From JAEMQF01 sp963791595 (GTDB lineage: Bacteria; Pseudomonadota; Gammaproteobacteria; Burkholderiales; Burkholderiaceae_C), in NCBI GenBank assembly GCA_963791595.1, contig CAWBTF010000007.1, forward strand, positions 62,001 to 126,000: a stretch of 64,000 nt of DNA. Direction: 5' to 3'. Of this stretch, positions 44,992 through 53,821 are shown one piece after another. The position numbers were made by a program, and so were the translations under genes. Below the pieces are notes generated by a model. It saw nothing but the letters and a program-made list of their open reading frames with translations, was not told where the DNA came from and made no database searches. Each line of letters starts with the position of its first letter. Positions within the stretch are counted from its first letter, which is position 1.

Positions 44992-45654
44992 ATGGACCCA
45001 ACCTTGGGCGCTCAGGTGCTGGCCGAGCTGCGCTCGCGCCTGATCACCGGCATGCTCGCACCGGGCGACAAGCTGTCGCTGCGCACGCTGGCGCTCGAAT
45101 TGGGCGTGTCGATGCAGCCGGTGCGCGACGCGGTGGCGCGGCTGGTGGCCGAGCGCGCGCTCGAAGTGACGCCCAAGCGGTCGGTGCAGGTGCCGTTCAT
45201 GTCGCTGCCGCAGTTTCGTGAATTGACGACGATCCGGTTGGGCATTGAGGGCTTTGCCGCCGAGCAGGCGGCGTTGGCGCGCGGCGGCAGGTTTGCGCCG
45301 CAGCTGCGCCGCTTCGAAGCGGCATTTCGGCGCGAGAGCGAGCGTCGCGTGCCGGATGTGGATGCGGCGATCGTCGCGAACGCGAACCTGCACTTCGCGT
45401 TGTACCGCGCCGCAGGCATGCCTGCGCTGGTGGCGATCATCGAAGGCTTGTGGCTGCGCATCGGGCCGGTGCTCAACCTCGATTTGCGCGACGGCGAGAA
45501 CCGCTTGGTGAGCGGCGTCGCCGCGCGCTGCCACGCCGCGCTGCTCGCGGCGGTGCTGCAGGGCGATGCGCGCGCCGCGCGCGCCGCGCTGCTCGAGGAC
45601 ATCGGCAACACGGCGGCATTCATCGAGGCACGCGGCGTGTTGCCGTCGGCTTGA
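44992..45654 (+). CDS. GntR-family transcriptional regulator (FadR/FCD subfamily)
   Basis: 220 aa. The winged helix-turn-helix spans about 10-75 (LRSRLITGMLAPGDKLSLRT, LGVSMQPVRDAVARL, LVAERALEVTPKRSVQVP). The rest is an FCD helical sensor with metal-type residues in ANANLHFALYRAAGM and VAARCHAALLAAVLQGD. ATG at 44992 has AAAAGGA 4 bases upstream. It is divergent from the transport and BKACE operon and followed by an SDR on its own strand. It probably represses both units until the substrate or an intermediate is present. Confidence 0.88.
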   Translation: MDPTLGAQVLAELRSRLITGMLAPGDKLSLRTLALELGVSMQPVRDAVARLVAERALEVTPKRSVQVPFMSLPQFRELTTIRLGIEGFAAEQAALARGGRFAPQLRRFEAAFRRESERRVPDVDAAIVANANLHFALYRAAGMPALVAIIEGLWLRIGPVLNLDLRDGENRLVSGVAARCHAALLAAVLQGDARAARAALLEDIGNTAAFIEARGVLPSA

Positions 45655-45735
45655 GCGTTCCGCGAAGCCGCTGCCGTGTCGGTGCGCAGGCGACGTGGGA
45701 CGAAGGCGCAGAGTCATTGGGAATATGGAGGTGAT

Positions 45736-46512
45736 ATGGATCTGGAACTGAACGGTTCGCGCGTGATGATTTCGGCCGGCGCGAACGGCATTGGCTTGGG
45801 CATTGCGCGTGCGTTCGTGCGCGAAGGCGCGCGTGTCGCGGTATGCGACGTCGACGCTGCGGCGCTCGAGGCGCTGCGCAAAAGCGATCCATTGCTGCAC
45901 GCCACGCAGTGCGACGTGGCGCAGCGCGGCGAAGTCGCGAACTGGTTCGGCGCTGCGCTCTCGCACCTGGGTGGCCTGGATTGCCTGGTCAGCAATGCCG
46001 GCATCGCCGGCCCCACCGGCAAGGTCGACGCCATCGCTCCCGAGGACTGGGACCGTTGCATCGCGGTCGACCTGACGGGTCAGTTCAACTGCGTGCGCCT
46101 CGCGGTGCCGGCGCTGCGGGCGTCGCGCAATGCGAGCATGCTCAACGTCTCGTCGCTCGCCGGGCGCCTGGGGTTTGCGCTGCGCACACCGTACGCCGCC
46201 GCGAAGTGGGGCGTGATCGGCCTGATGCGCTCGCTCGCGGTGGAACTCGGCCCGGACAACATTCGCGTCAACGCGCTGCTGCCAGGCATCGTCGCCGGCG
46301 AGCGCCAGCAGCGGGTGCTGAATGCGAAGGCGCAGGCGCGCGGCGTGTCATTCGAAGAAGTCGAGAAAGCGGCTTTCGCTGGAACCTCGATCAAGAGTTA
46401 CGTGACCGCGGAGCAACTCGCCGACTACGCGGTCTACCTCGCGAGCCCGCGCGCGAAGACGATTTCCGGGCAAGCGCTGTCGGTGTGCGGGGACACGAAC
46501 ATCTTGAGCTGA
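45736..46512 (+). CDS. Short-chain dehydrogenase downstream of the GntR gene
   Basis: 258-aa SDR. The cofactor motif is ISAGANGIGLG (AGxxxGIG form), with SNAGIAG, catalytic Ser in LNVSSLAGR and YAAAK, and GQALSVCGDTNILS at the end. ATG at 45736 follows GGAGGTGAT. It lies 81 bases after the regulator, so it is likely in the same transcript and controlled by it. It may act on a hydroxy acid before or after the cleavage pathway across the promoter. Confidence 0.87.
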   Translation: MDLELNGSRVMISAGANGIGLGIARAFVREGARVAVCDVDAAALEALRKSDPLLHATQCDVAQRGEVANWFGAALSHLGGLDCLVSNAGIAGPTGKVDAIAPEDWDRCIAVDLTGQFNCVRLAVPALRASRNASMLNVSSLAGRLGFALRTPYAAAKWGVIGLMRSLAVELGPDNIRVNALLPGIVAGERQQRVLNAKAQARGVSFEEVEKAAFAGTSIKSYVTAEQLADYAVYLASPRAKTISGQALSVCGDTNILS

Positions 46513-46610
46513 ACCAGAGCCCGGGCGGCGTCTCCCCCAATTGCTGGCGCGGCGCGAACGTGCTACGTTGGCCCTCGCGTCACGCTTTCCGGCAACAAGG
46601 AGAACAGGCC

Positions 46611-47666
46611 ATGCGCAGCTACTGGAGACGAGCATTTTTGTGCCTGCTTCTGGCCGCGACCGCCCACGCCGCGCACGCGTGGAAGCGCACGCCGGCCACC
46701 ACGTTTGCCACGCTGCCCGCCGGCGCGGCCAATCCCGAAGGCATCACCGTCGACCGTGCGACGGGCGATGTCTATGTCGCCACTTTCGCCGTCGGCGGAA
46801 CGGCGAGCGGCGTGGGCCAGGTGTTCGTGTTCGACCGCAGCGGCGCGCTGCAGCGCACGATCGATGTCGCCGGGTCGTCGACGCTGTTGCTCGACCTCGC
46901 GTTCCATCCGACCACCGGGCAGCTGCTGGTGATCGACTTCGGCAACAAGAAGATCTTGAACGTCAACCCGGCCACGGGCGCGGCAAGCGTGTTCACCACG
47001 ATTCCAGGCGGCGCCAACGCCGGGCCGAACGTGCTGATCTTCGACGACGCGGGCAACGTCTACATCTCCGATTCGTTCCAGGGCATCATCTGGCGCACCG
47101 GCCCGAATGGTGCGATCACGCCATCGAACTGGGCGTCGGGCGACGCGTTGAAGACCACCGGCGTGCCGCCGTTCGGCGCGAACGGCATGGCCTTCAACCG
47201 CGACCGCAGCGCGATGTTCGTCGCCAATACCGGCAGCGACACGGTCGTGAAGATTCCGGTCACCGCAGGCGCTGCGGGAACGCCGGCGGTGTTCGTGAAC
47301 AGCGTGAACGGCGCCGACGGCCTGATCATCGACGACGACAACAACCTGTGGGTCGCGGCGAATCAGGCCGACGAAATCGTGATCATCGATCCGAGCGGGC
47401 GCGTGATCGCCAAGCTCGGCGACTTCGACGGCCTCGACTCGCGCGGCGCGCCCAAGGGCTTGCTGTTCCCGGCGAGCCTGGTGCGCCACGGCAAATACAT
47501 CTACGTCACGAATCTCGCGCTCGACTTGCGGCTGTTCGGCTTGCCCCAGCCGGTCGACGCGCAATGGGCGGCGGACGTGAAGCGCCACACCATCGCCAAG
47601 ATCCGCGCTCGCATCCCGCGTGTGTCGGGGCTGCCAGGACCCCATCGCGACGACGACGATGACTGA
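46611..47666 (+). CDS. Secreted NHL/SMP-30-like beta-propeller protein
   Basis: 351 aa with signal peptide (cut near AHAAHAW). Repeated blades read NPEGITVDRATGDVYVATF, LLDLAFHPTTGQLLVIDF, PNVLIFDDAGNVYISDSFQG, GANGMAFNRDRSAMFVANTG and GADGLIIDDDNNLWVAANQ. These are NHL/SMP-30-type propeller repeats, used in lactonases, binding or scaffold proteins. The C-terminus DDDDD is unusual. ATG at 46611 follows AAGGAGA. Function not assigned. Confidence 0.82.
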   Translation: MRSYWRRAFLCLLLAATAHAAHAWKRTPATTFATLPAGAANPEGITVDRATGDVYVATFAVGGTASGVGQVFVFDRSGALQRTIDVAGSSTLLLDLAFHPTTGQLLVIDFGNKKILNVNPATGAASVFTTIPGGANAGPNVLIFDDAGNVYISDSFQGIIWRTGPNGAITPSNWASGDALKTTGVPPFGANGMAFNRDRSAMFVANTGSDTVVKIPVTAGAAGTPAVFVNSVNGADGLIIDDDNNLWVAANQADEIVIIDPSGRVIAKLGDFDGLDSRGAPKGLLFPASLVRHGKYIYVTNLALDLRLFGLPQPVDAQWAADVKRHTIAKIRARIPRVSGLPGPHRDDDDD

Positions 47667-47700
47667 TTTCGGGCGCGGCGAACTGCCCAAGGTGTCCGGA

Positions 47701-47718
47701 TCCCGGGCCGCGCCGGGA
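47701..47718. terminator. Weak hairpin after the propeller gene
   Basis: TCCCGG (47701-47706) pairs with CCGGGA (47713-47718), loop GCCGCG, 35 bases after the stop. No U-tract follows. Possible transcript end or processing site. Confidence 0.35.
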
Positions 47719-47741
47719 CCGCATTCAATCAGGAGTGCTCC

Positions 47742-48167
47742 ATGCCGATTCGAACCGCAACGCTGAGACACAAAATTGAGCATAACGGCGCGATGTTGCA
47801 CGTTGCGATGGCGATGCGCGCCCAGTCGCGTGGTGCCGACGCTCCGCCCACGGAGCAGGAGCAGGCGCTGCTCGACGAACGCCGCGCGCTGAAAGAGCAG
47901 AGGGCGAAGCGCCAGGCGCAGGCCAGGCTGCCCAAGGTAAAGCCGGTGCGTGTGGTGAAGGAAGCCAAGCCGAAGGTGCCCAAGGCGCCCAAGCCTGCCA
48001 AGGATGCCTCGAAGGATCACTCGAAGGAATCGAAAGACGCCAAACCGCATCACAAGGGCCCGCACCTGTCGCGCACCGAACTGCACGCGAAGAAGGCCGA
48101 GGCGCTGAAGGCGGCCGAGCAGGCAGCGAAGAAGTCCGCGGCGGCGAAGAAAACGGCGAAGAGCTGA
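47742..48167 (+). CDS. Lys/Ala-rich histone H1-like protein, copy 2
   Basis: 141 aa, paralogue of the protein at 15063. The N-terminal module is shared (MPIRTATLRHKIEHNGAMLH, with VAM after it) and so is the helix EQALLDERRALKEQRAKRQ. The tail (PKVPKAPKPAKDASKDHSKE, ending AKKSAAAKKTAKS) is Lys-rich but carries more acidic residues. The ATG follows AGGAG. It ends exactly where the next gene's stop on the other strand begins. DNA-binding is inferred from composition; the conserved N-terminal module may set partner or location. Confidence 0.72.
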   Translation: MPIRTATLRHKIEHNGAMLHVAMAMRAQSRGADAPPTEQEQALLDERRALKEQRAKRQAQARLPKVKPVRVVKEAKPKVPKAPKPAKDASKDHSKESKDAKPHHKGPHLSRTELHAKKAEALKAAEQAAKKSAAAKKTAKS

Positions 48168-48923
48168 TCAGCCCCCGAGCAACTGCCCGCCGTCCACCGT
48201 GATCGTCTGGCCCGTGATCCAGCGCGCGTGGTTGGACGCGAGAAACAGCGCAACTTCGGCAATCTCTTCGGGCGTGCCCATTCGGCCGAACGGAATGCTG
48301 TTCAGCGTCTTCGTGTAGAGGGGGTCATTGGCATGGCGCCGCTGGTCCCACACGCCGCCGGGAAATTCGATTGATCCCGGTGCGATGCCGTTCACGCGGA
48401 TGCGCTTGGGTGCGAGCAGGGCCCCCTGGCTCGCGGTGTAGCTGATCATCGCCGCCTTGACCGCGGCGTAGGCCGGCGCACGCGCGGAGGCACGGTAACC
48501 GGCAATCGACGAGATGTGGATGATCGAACTCTCGCCAGCCGCTTCGAGCAGCGGCAGCGCGGCGTGCGAGGCGCGCACCATCGCCATCACGTCCACCGAC
48601 AGCCCTGCCGCCCAGCCGGCTTCGGTGTCCGCCATGCCGAAGCCCGAGGCGTTGTTCACCAGCACGTCGATGCCGCCCAGCGCCTCGGCGGCGTCGCTCA
48701 CGTAGCGCGCGATCGCCGCGGCGTCGGCAAGGTCGCACACGCCGGCGTGCGCCTTGCGGCCATGGCGAGCGATCTCGGCACGGGTGCTCTCCAGCGCTTG
48801 CGCGCCGCGCGCGCAGATCGACACGTCGGCCCCGGCCGCCGCGAACCCGAGCGCGATGGCACGGCCGATGCCGCGGCTGCCGCCGGTGACGACGATGCGC
48901 TTGTGCGCGAAGTCAAAGGGCAT
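48168..48923 (-). CDS. Short-chain dehydrogenase
   Basis: 251-aa SDR with TGGSRGIG, NNASG, Ser in HISSIAGYR and YAAVK, and the C-terminal GQTITVDGGQLLGG. ATG at 48923 follows GGAGA. Its stop and that of the histone-like gene touch, with no bases between. No operon partner is nearby, so the substrate is unknown. It is one of several SDRs in the window. Confidence 0.87.
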   Translation of the reverse strand: MPFDFAHKRIVVTGGSRGIGRAIALGFAAAGADVSICARGAQALESTRAEIARHGRKAHAGVCDLADAAAIARYVSDAAEALGGIDVLVNNASGFGMADTEAGWAAGLSVDVMAMVRASHAALPLLEAAGESSIIHISSIAGYRASARAPAYAAVKAAMISYTASQGALLAPKRIRVNGIAPGSIEFPGGVWDQRRHANDPLYTKTLNSIPFGRMGTPEEIAEVALFLASNHARWITGQTITVDGGQLLGG

Positions 48924-49168
48924 GCTGTGGTCTCCGGAAGGTTTCAAGGCAGATGCGGCAGCCGCGGCCGGCGCATCCGGTCGCGAGGCGCTGCATTGTG
49001 GCCTCACTGGTGTGATCTTCGAATACGCATCCGACCGGACGCTTCGCGCGTATGCAATCTGGGGAAAGTACGGACGACCAGGCACTCAATCGATGACACC
49101 ATCGCCGGGCTTCGAGCCTGCCGCTTGGAGGATCGAGCGGCCCCACCCACAAGAAGAAGGTGCATTCG

Positions 49169-49858
49169 ATGAAACAGTATGCAGCGGAGTTTCTAGGAAC
49201 GTTCTGGCTCGTCCTCGGCGGGTGCGGCAGTGCCGTGCTTGCCGCTGCCTTCCCGAACGTGGGCATTGGTCTGCATGGAGTTTCGCTCGCCTTCGGGCTG
49301 ACCGTCCTCACGATGGCCTTTGCGATCGGGCACATCTCAGGTTGTCACCTCAACCCGGCCGTTTCCATCGGGCTCTGGGCTGGAGGTCGCTTCCCGGCCA
49401 ACAAGCTGCTCCCCTACATCGTGGCTCAGGTGCTCGGCTCGATCGTCGCCGGGGGCGTGCTTTACCTGATCGCCAGCGGCGCGCCCGGTTTTGATGTTTC
49501 AAAGGGCTTTGCCTCGAACGGCTATGGCGCTCATTCGCCGGGTGGCTATTCGTTGCTGGCGGCGCTGGTCTGCGAGGTCGTCATGACCATGTTCTTCCTG
49601 GTGGTGATTCTCGGCGCCACCGACAGCCGAGCCCCGGCGGGCTTCGCACCGATTGCGATCGGGCTTGCCCTCACCCTCATCCACCTGATCAGCATTCCCG
49701 TCACCAACACATCGGTCAATCCGGCGCGCAGCACTGGCGTTGCCGTCTTCGTCGGTGACTGGGCGGTGGCTCAACTCTGGCTTTTCTGGCTCGCTCCCAT
49801 CGTTGGCGCGGCGCTCGGAGCCGCGGCCTATCGCTTCATCGCTCCAGCAAAGTCCTGA
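49169..49858 (+). CDS. aqpZ: Aquaporin AqpZ-like channel
   Basis: 229-aa MIP-family water channel with six helices. The two NPA loops are SGCHLNPAVSIGLW and TSVNPARSTGV. Family residues of the AqpZ subgroup are present (FAIGHISGCH, Arg after the second NPA). ATG at 49169 follows AAGAAGAAGG. It has a different upstream texture from its neighbours but no transfer signs. Passive water flux across the inner membrane. Confidence 0.93.
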   Translation: MKQYAAEFLGTFWLVLGGCGSAVLAAAFPNVGIGLHGVSLAFGLTVLTMAFAIGHISGCHLNPAVSIGLWAGGRFPANKLLPYIVAQVLGSIVAGGVLYLIASGAPGFDVSKGFASNGYGAHSPGGYSLLAALVCEVVMTMFFLVVILGATDSRAPAGFAPIAIGLALTLIHLISIPVTNTSVNPARSTGVAVFVGDWAVAQLWLFWLAPIVGAALGAAAYRFIAPAKS

Positions 49859-49866
49859 AGGGTCGC

Positions 49867-49930
49867 AGATCAAATTGCCGAGCTGCGGCGTGACCAGGTT
49901 CGAGAGATAGGCAATCCGTTCTGGAAAACG
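49867..49930 (-). pseudogene. Remnant of an FAH-family hydrolase gene
   Basis: On the reverse strand, 22 codons read RFPERIAYLSNLVTPQLG, then NLI. They match the intact FAH-family protein at 55347 (PEQIAYLSNLITLQPG, then DLI) closely. No start, stop or flanking homologous sequence is seen. This is a short relic of a duplicated or transferred hydrolase gene between the aquaporin and the methyltransferase-like gene. Confidence 0.6.
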
Positions 49931-50061
49931 AAATCGCGGGCCGGCAGATCGTGTCGGTGCCTTGCTTGCGCGCAAACCGCGCGCTGGACCCATGGCGCAC
50001 GCTTGGCGATCATTGCGAAACTTCCAGTTCCTCGGTGACGGGACCCGTCAGCGAGTTTGCG

Positions 50062-50799
50062 ATGGCCACGCCCGCTGTCTTCATTGTTGCCGCAGCGTTG
50101 CTGCTGACGATTTCAGGGGCACGGCCCGCCTCGGCCCAAGACTTCACCGCCGAGCGAACTCGCATGGTCGAAGACGTCAGCGCGCTGGTCCGCGAGACGC
50201 GCGCCGAGATCGGCAAGCAGGCGTTCGACGAACGCGTGATGGCGGTGATGGGCCGCGTGCCGCGCCACGAATTCGTTCCCGCCGACCAGGTGCCTTCCGC
50301 CTACCGCAATCGCCCGCTGCCGATCGGCCACGGGCAGACGATCTCGCAGCCCTACATCGTTGCGCTGATGACCGACCTGGCGCGCTCTGAGCCGGGCTAC
50401 AAGGTGCTCGAAATCGGCACCGGCTCGGGCTACCAGGCGGCGGTGATGGCGCATCTGGTGAAAGCGGTCTACACGATCGAGATCGTCGAGCCGCTCGGCC
50501 TGCAGGCCAAGGAGCGGCTGCGCAAGCTCGGCTATGCGAACGTCGAAGTGCGCGTCGGCGACGGCTATGACGGCTGGGAGGAACACGCGCCGTTCGACGC
50601 GATTCTCGTCACCGCTGCGGCAAGCCACATTCCGCCGCCGCTGATTCGACAGCTCAAGCCCGGCGGCAGGATGGTGATTCCGGTGGGCGCGGCGTTCATG
50701 GTCCAGCAACTGATGCTCGTCGAGAAGAGGCTCGACGGCACGGTCTCGACGCAGCAGATCCTGCCGGTGGCGTTCGTTCCGCTGACCGGCAAGCGGTAG
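50062..50799 (+). CDS. Protein-L-isoaspartate O-methyltransferase-like protein, exported
   Basis: 245 aa. The methyltransferase core is clear: VLEIGTGSGYQAAVMAHLV (SAM motif I), VEVRVGDGYDGWEE, FDAILVTAAASHIPPPL and LKPGGRMVIPVG. HEFVPADQVPSAYRNRPLPI is the family entry. Unusually, it begins with a signal peptide (FIVAAALLLTISGARPASA), suggesting periplasmic repair of isoaspartyl residues. SAM supply outside the cytoplasm is unknown, so a changed reaction is possible. It is followed after 12 bases by a spermidine-synthase-like membrane protein. Confidence 0.85.
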   Translation: MATPAVFIVAAALLLTISGARPASAQDFTAERTRMVEDVSALVRETRAEIGKQAFDERVMAVMGRVPRHEFVPADQVPSAYRNRPLPIGHGQTISQPYIVALMTDLARSEPGYKVLEIGTGSGYQAAVMAHLVKAVYTIEIVEPLGLQAKERLRKLGYANVEVRVGDGYDGWEEHAPFDAILVTAAASHIPPPLIRQLKPGGRMVIPVGAAFMVQQLMLVEKRLDGTVSTQQILPVAFVPLTGKR

Positions 50800-50811
50800 C
50801 CGCCGCCGTCG

Positions 50812-53301
50812 ATGGCCGCGACACGCGCGCGGGCACCCGGCGAGGCCACCCCGCCGCTGATCGCGATCGCGCTGATCTCGGCGGCCGCGCTCGCGTACGA
50901 GATCGCGCTGATGCGGCTGTTCTCGATCATCCTGTGGCACCACTTCGCCTACATGATCATCAGCCTGGCGCTGCTCGGCTATGGCGCGAGCGGCGCGTTG
51001 CTGAGTTTGGCGCAGCGCGCGGTGCAGCAGAAATTCGCGGCGCTGTTCTGCGCTGCCGCGGCGGCTTTCGGCGTCAGCGCGATCGGCTGCTTCGCACTGG
51101 CGCAGCGCGTGCCGTTCAACCCGCTGGAAATCCTGTGGGATCCGCGCCAGCCGGTCTATCTGCTCGCCGTCTACCTGCTGCTCGCGCTGCCTTTCTTGTG
51201 CGCCGGTGCCTGCGTGTGCATGGCGTTTTCGAGGTGGCACGGCATGCCTTCGCGCATCTACAGCTTCGACATCCTGGGCGCCGGGGCGGGAAGCTTGGGA
51301 GTGATGGGGCTGCTGTTCTTGCTGGCGCCGCACGACGCGTTGAAAGTGATCGCTGCCTTGGGGTTTGCCGCGTCGGCGCTCGCGTGGTGGGAGTGCGGCT
51401 CGGTGCGGCGCTGGCCGGCGGCAGCGCTGATCGCCTGCGCGGGCTTGACCTGGCTGATCCCGAACTCCTGGGTCGAGCCCGTGATGTCGCCGTACAAGGA
51501 GCTGTCGCAGACCTTGCGGATTCCGCAGGCGCGGGTGATCGAGCAGCGCTTCAGCCCGCTGGGGCTCGTCAGCGTGATCGAAAGCCCGCTCACGCCGCTG
51601 CGCCACGCGCCGGGCTTGAGCCTGAACGCTTTGGCCGAGCCGCCGCCGCAACTGGGCGTGTTCATCGACGGCGAAGGCCTTAGCGCGCTGACGCGCTTCG
51701 ACGGCCGGCGCGACACCCTGGTGCATCTGGGTCAGATGACGTCCGCGCTGCCGTACCACCTGCTGCGCGCGCCGCGTGTGCTGGTGCTGGGTGCGGGTGC
51801 CGGCGCCGACGTGCTGCAGGCGCACTACCACGGTGCGCGCAGCATCGACGCGGTCGAGCTGAACCCGCAGGTGATCGAGCTGGTGCGCGAGCGCTTCGCG
51901 ACTGAAGCGGGCGGCATCTACTCGGGCGGCGTCGAGTCGGCAAGCGCGAAGGGTATCAACCGGCCCTTGGCGCGCGTGCATGTCGCCGAAGCGCGCGGCT
52001 TCGTCGCAGCGAGCCGGGAACGCTACGACCTGATCCACGTGGCGCTGCTCGACTCGTTCAGCGCGTCGTCGGCGGGGCTGTATGCGCTCGCCGAAAACTA
52101 TCTGTACACGGTGGAAGCGCTGCAGGACGATCTGCGCCACCTGGAGCCCGGCGGCCTGCTCGCGGTCACGCGCTGGGTTTCGCTGCCGCCGCGCGATGCG
52201 CTGAAGCTGTTTGGCGCCGCCGTGGTCGCGCTCGAGCGATCGGGTGTGGCCGACCCGGCGTCACGGCTCGCGCTCGTGCGCAGCTGGCAGACGAGCACGC
52301 TGCTGATGAAGAACGGCGCGTTCGACGCCGAAGACATCGCCGCGATCAAGGCGTTCTGCACCGCGCGATCCTTCGACGTCGCGTTCTATCCCGGCATGAA
52401 GGCCGAGGAAGCGAACCGCTACAACGTCGTCGCGCCTCCCGACCTGTTCGACGGCGCGACGGCGCTGCTCGGTCCGGGCCGCGATCAATTCCTGCAGAAC
52501 TACAAGTTCCACATAGCCCCGGCCACCGACGACCAGCCGCATTTCTTCCACTTCTTCAAATGGCGCTCGCTGCCCGAGCTGTTGGCGCTGAAGGAGCAGG
52601 GCGGCTTGCCGCTGCTCGAGTGGGGCTACCCGGTGCTGGTCGCGACTTTTGCGCAAGCAGCGCTGGCGAGCCTGCTGTTGATTGCAGCGCCCGCGGCGTG
52701 GGTCACCTGGGGCGGCGCGCGCCAGCGCAACCGCGTGCCGCTGGCCGCATCGCGCGGCCGCGTGCTCGTCTACTTTGCGGCGATCGGCTTCGCCTTCATG
52801 TTCATCGAGATTGCGTTCATCCAGAAGTTCGTTCTGTTCCTCAGCCATCCGCTCTATGCGGTGGCGGTCGTGCTGTTCTCGTTCCTGCTGTTCGCCGGGA
52901 TCGGCAGCGCCGCGTCGAAGCGATTGCAGGGCGGCGCGCCGAAACTGCGCCACGCGCAAGCGCTGGTCGTCGCAGCGATTGCACTGGCAGCGGCGCTTTG
53001 CCTCGGCCTGCTTCCCTGGCTGTTCCAGCACTCGATGGGGCTGCCCGACGCGGTGAGGATCGCGATCTCGGCCGCGCTGATCGCGCCGCTCGCGTTTTTC
53101 ATGGGCATGCCGTTCCCGCTGGGGCTCGCGCGGGTCGAGGCCGGCGACGCCGGACTGATCCCCTGGGCCTGGGCGATCAACGGCTGCGCGTCGGTGACCG
53201 GTGCAGTGCTCGCGACGCTGCTCGCGATCCACATCGGCTTCACCGCGGTCGTGGTCGCGGCGCTGGTGCTCTACGGGGTCGCTGCGGCGGCTCGGCCTTG
53301 A
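50812..53301 (+). CDS. Large membrane protein with spermidine-synthase-like domain
   Basis: 829 aa. About ten transmembrane helices are split into two blocks (residues 15-220 and 620-825) around a soluble Rossmann methyltransferase/aminopropyltransferase-like domain, with VLVLGAGAGADVLQAHYHGA, IDAVELNPQVIELVRERF and DLIHVALLDSFSASSAGLYA. The block order is that of the fused spermidine/spermine synthase-like membrane proteins seen in many proteobacteria, of unsettled function. ATG at 50812 starts 12 bases after the methyltransferase gene, so both are likely one operon. The pairing suggests both depend on SAM or decarboxylated SAM. Confidence 0.82.
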   Translation: MAATRARAPGEATPPLIAIALISAAALAYEIALMRLFSIILWHHFAYMIISLALLGYGASGALLSLAQRAVQQKFAALFCAAAAAFGVSAIGCFALAQRVPFNPLEILWDPRQPVYLLAVYLLLALPFLCAGACVCMAFSRWHGMPSRIYSFDILGAGAGSLGVMGLLFLLAPHDALKVIAALGFAASALAWWECGSVRRWPAAALIACAGLTWLIPNSWVEPVMSPYKELSQTLRIPQARVIEQRFSPLGLVSVIESPLTPLRHAPGLSLNALAEPPPQLGVFIDGEGLSALTRFDGRRDTLVHLGQMTSALPYHLLRAPRVLVLGAGAGADVLQAHYHGARSIDAVELNPQVIELVRERFATEAGGIYSGGVESASAKGINRPLARVHVAEARGFVAASRERYDLIHVALLDSFSASSAGLYALAENYLYTVEALQDDLRHLEPGGLLAVTRWVSLPPRDALKLFGAAVVALERSGVADPASRLALVRSWQTSTLLMKNGAFDAEDIAAIKAFCTARSFDVAFYPGMKAEEANRYNVVAPPDLFDGATALLGPGRDQFLQNYKFHIAPATDDQPHFFHFFKWRSLPELLALKEQGGLPLLEWGYPVLVATFAQAALASLLLIAAPAAWVTWGGARQRNRVPLAASRGRVLVYFAAIGFAFMFIEIAFIQKFVLFLSHPLYAVAVVLFSFLLFAGIGSAASKRLQGGAPKLRHAQALVVAAIALAAALCLGLLPWLFQHSMGLPDAVRIAISAALIAPLAFFMGMPFPLGLARVEAGDAGLIPWAWAINGCASVTGAVLATLLAIHIGFTAVVVAALVLYGVAAAARP

Positions 53302-53381
53302 TGCTTCTTGCGAGCCGGCACGTCATTCGTTCGAGCCCCGCCACGCACTCCGACCGCGGCGTGCCGGGGCAAGCCCGCGGA

Positions 53382-53813
53382 TCAAGCTGGCTCCAGCCCA
53401 ATCACCAGCCGCTGCCCGAGCAATCTGATCGCCTCGGCGATGCGCGGCAGCTTGGACCCATAGTGCGGGTCGAGCAAGCGACGAACCTCCTTCTCGTCGA
53501 CGCCGAGTTGATTGGCCAGCTGCATCTTGCTGATGCCCGCCTCGCGCATCGCCACGCAGAGTGCCGCCTTCGCGACCGTTTCAGCTGGCGGAGCCACCAG
53601 CCGCTCGCGACGCCGCGCCTTGCTCGGCTCCGGAAAATCGATGCCGCCGATCATGTACGTGGCAAACACTTCGTCCATCGCATCGGCCGCCTGCGCCAAC
53701 GCGTCGTGCTCGTCCTCACCTTGGGTGACCAGTGGCGGCAGGTCGCGACAGGTGACGACGTACCCGCCCTCTTCGGCTCGGGTCAGCAACACGGGGTACT
53801 GAAAGCGCTTCAT
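53382..53813 (-). CDS. hicB: HicB antitoxin with C-terminal helix-turn-helix
   Basis: 143 aa. The N-terminal HicB fold is YPVLLTRAEEGGYVVTCRDL, PPLVTQGEDEHDALAQAADAM. A C-terminal DNA-binding region reads MREAGISKMQLANQLGVDEKEVRRLLDP. It neutralises HicA and represses the operon. ATG at 53813 is 8 bases after the hicA stop. The convergent neighbour stops at 53301. Confidence 0.88.
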   Translation of the reverse strand: MKRFQYPVLLTRAEEGGYVVTCRDLPPLVTQGEDEHDALAQAADAMDEVFATYMIGGIDFPEPSKARRRERLVAPPAETVAKAALCVAMREAGISKMQLANQLGVDEKEVRRLLDPHYGSKLPRIAEAIRLLGQRLVIGLEPA

Positions 53814-53821
53814 GGATGTCC

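Noticed and set aside
53302..53381. Additional short gene between the spermidine-synthase-like gene and hicB
   Set aside because: Only about 80 bases and no start with a ribosome site.
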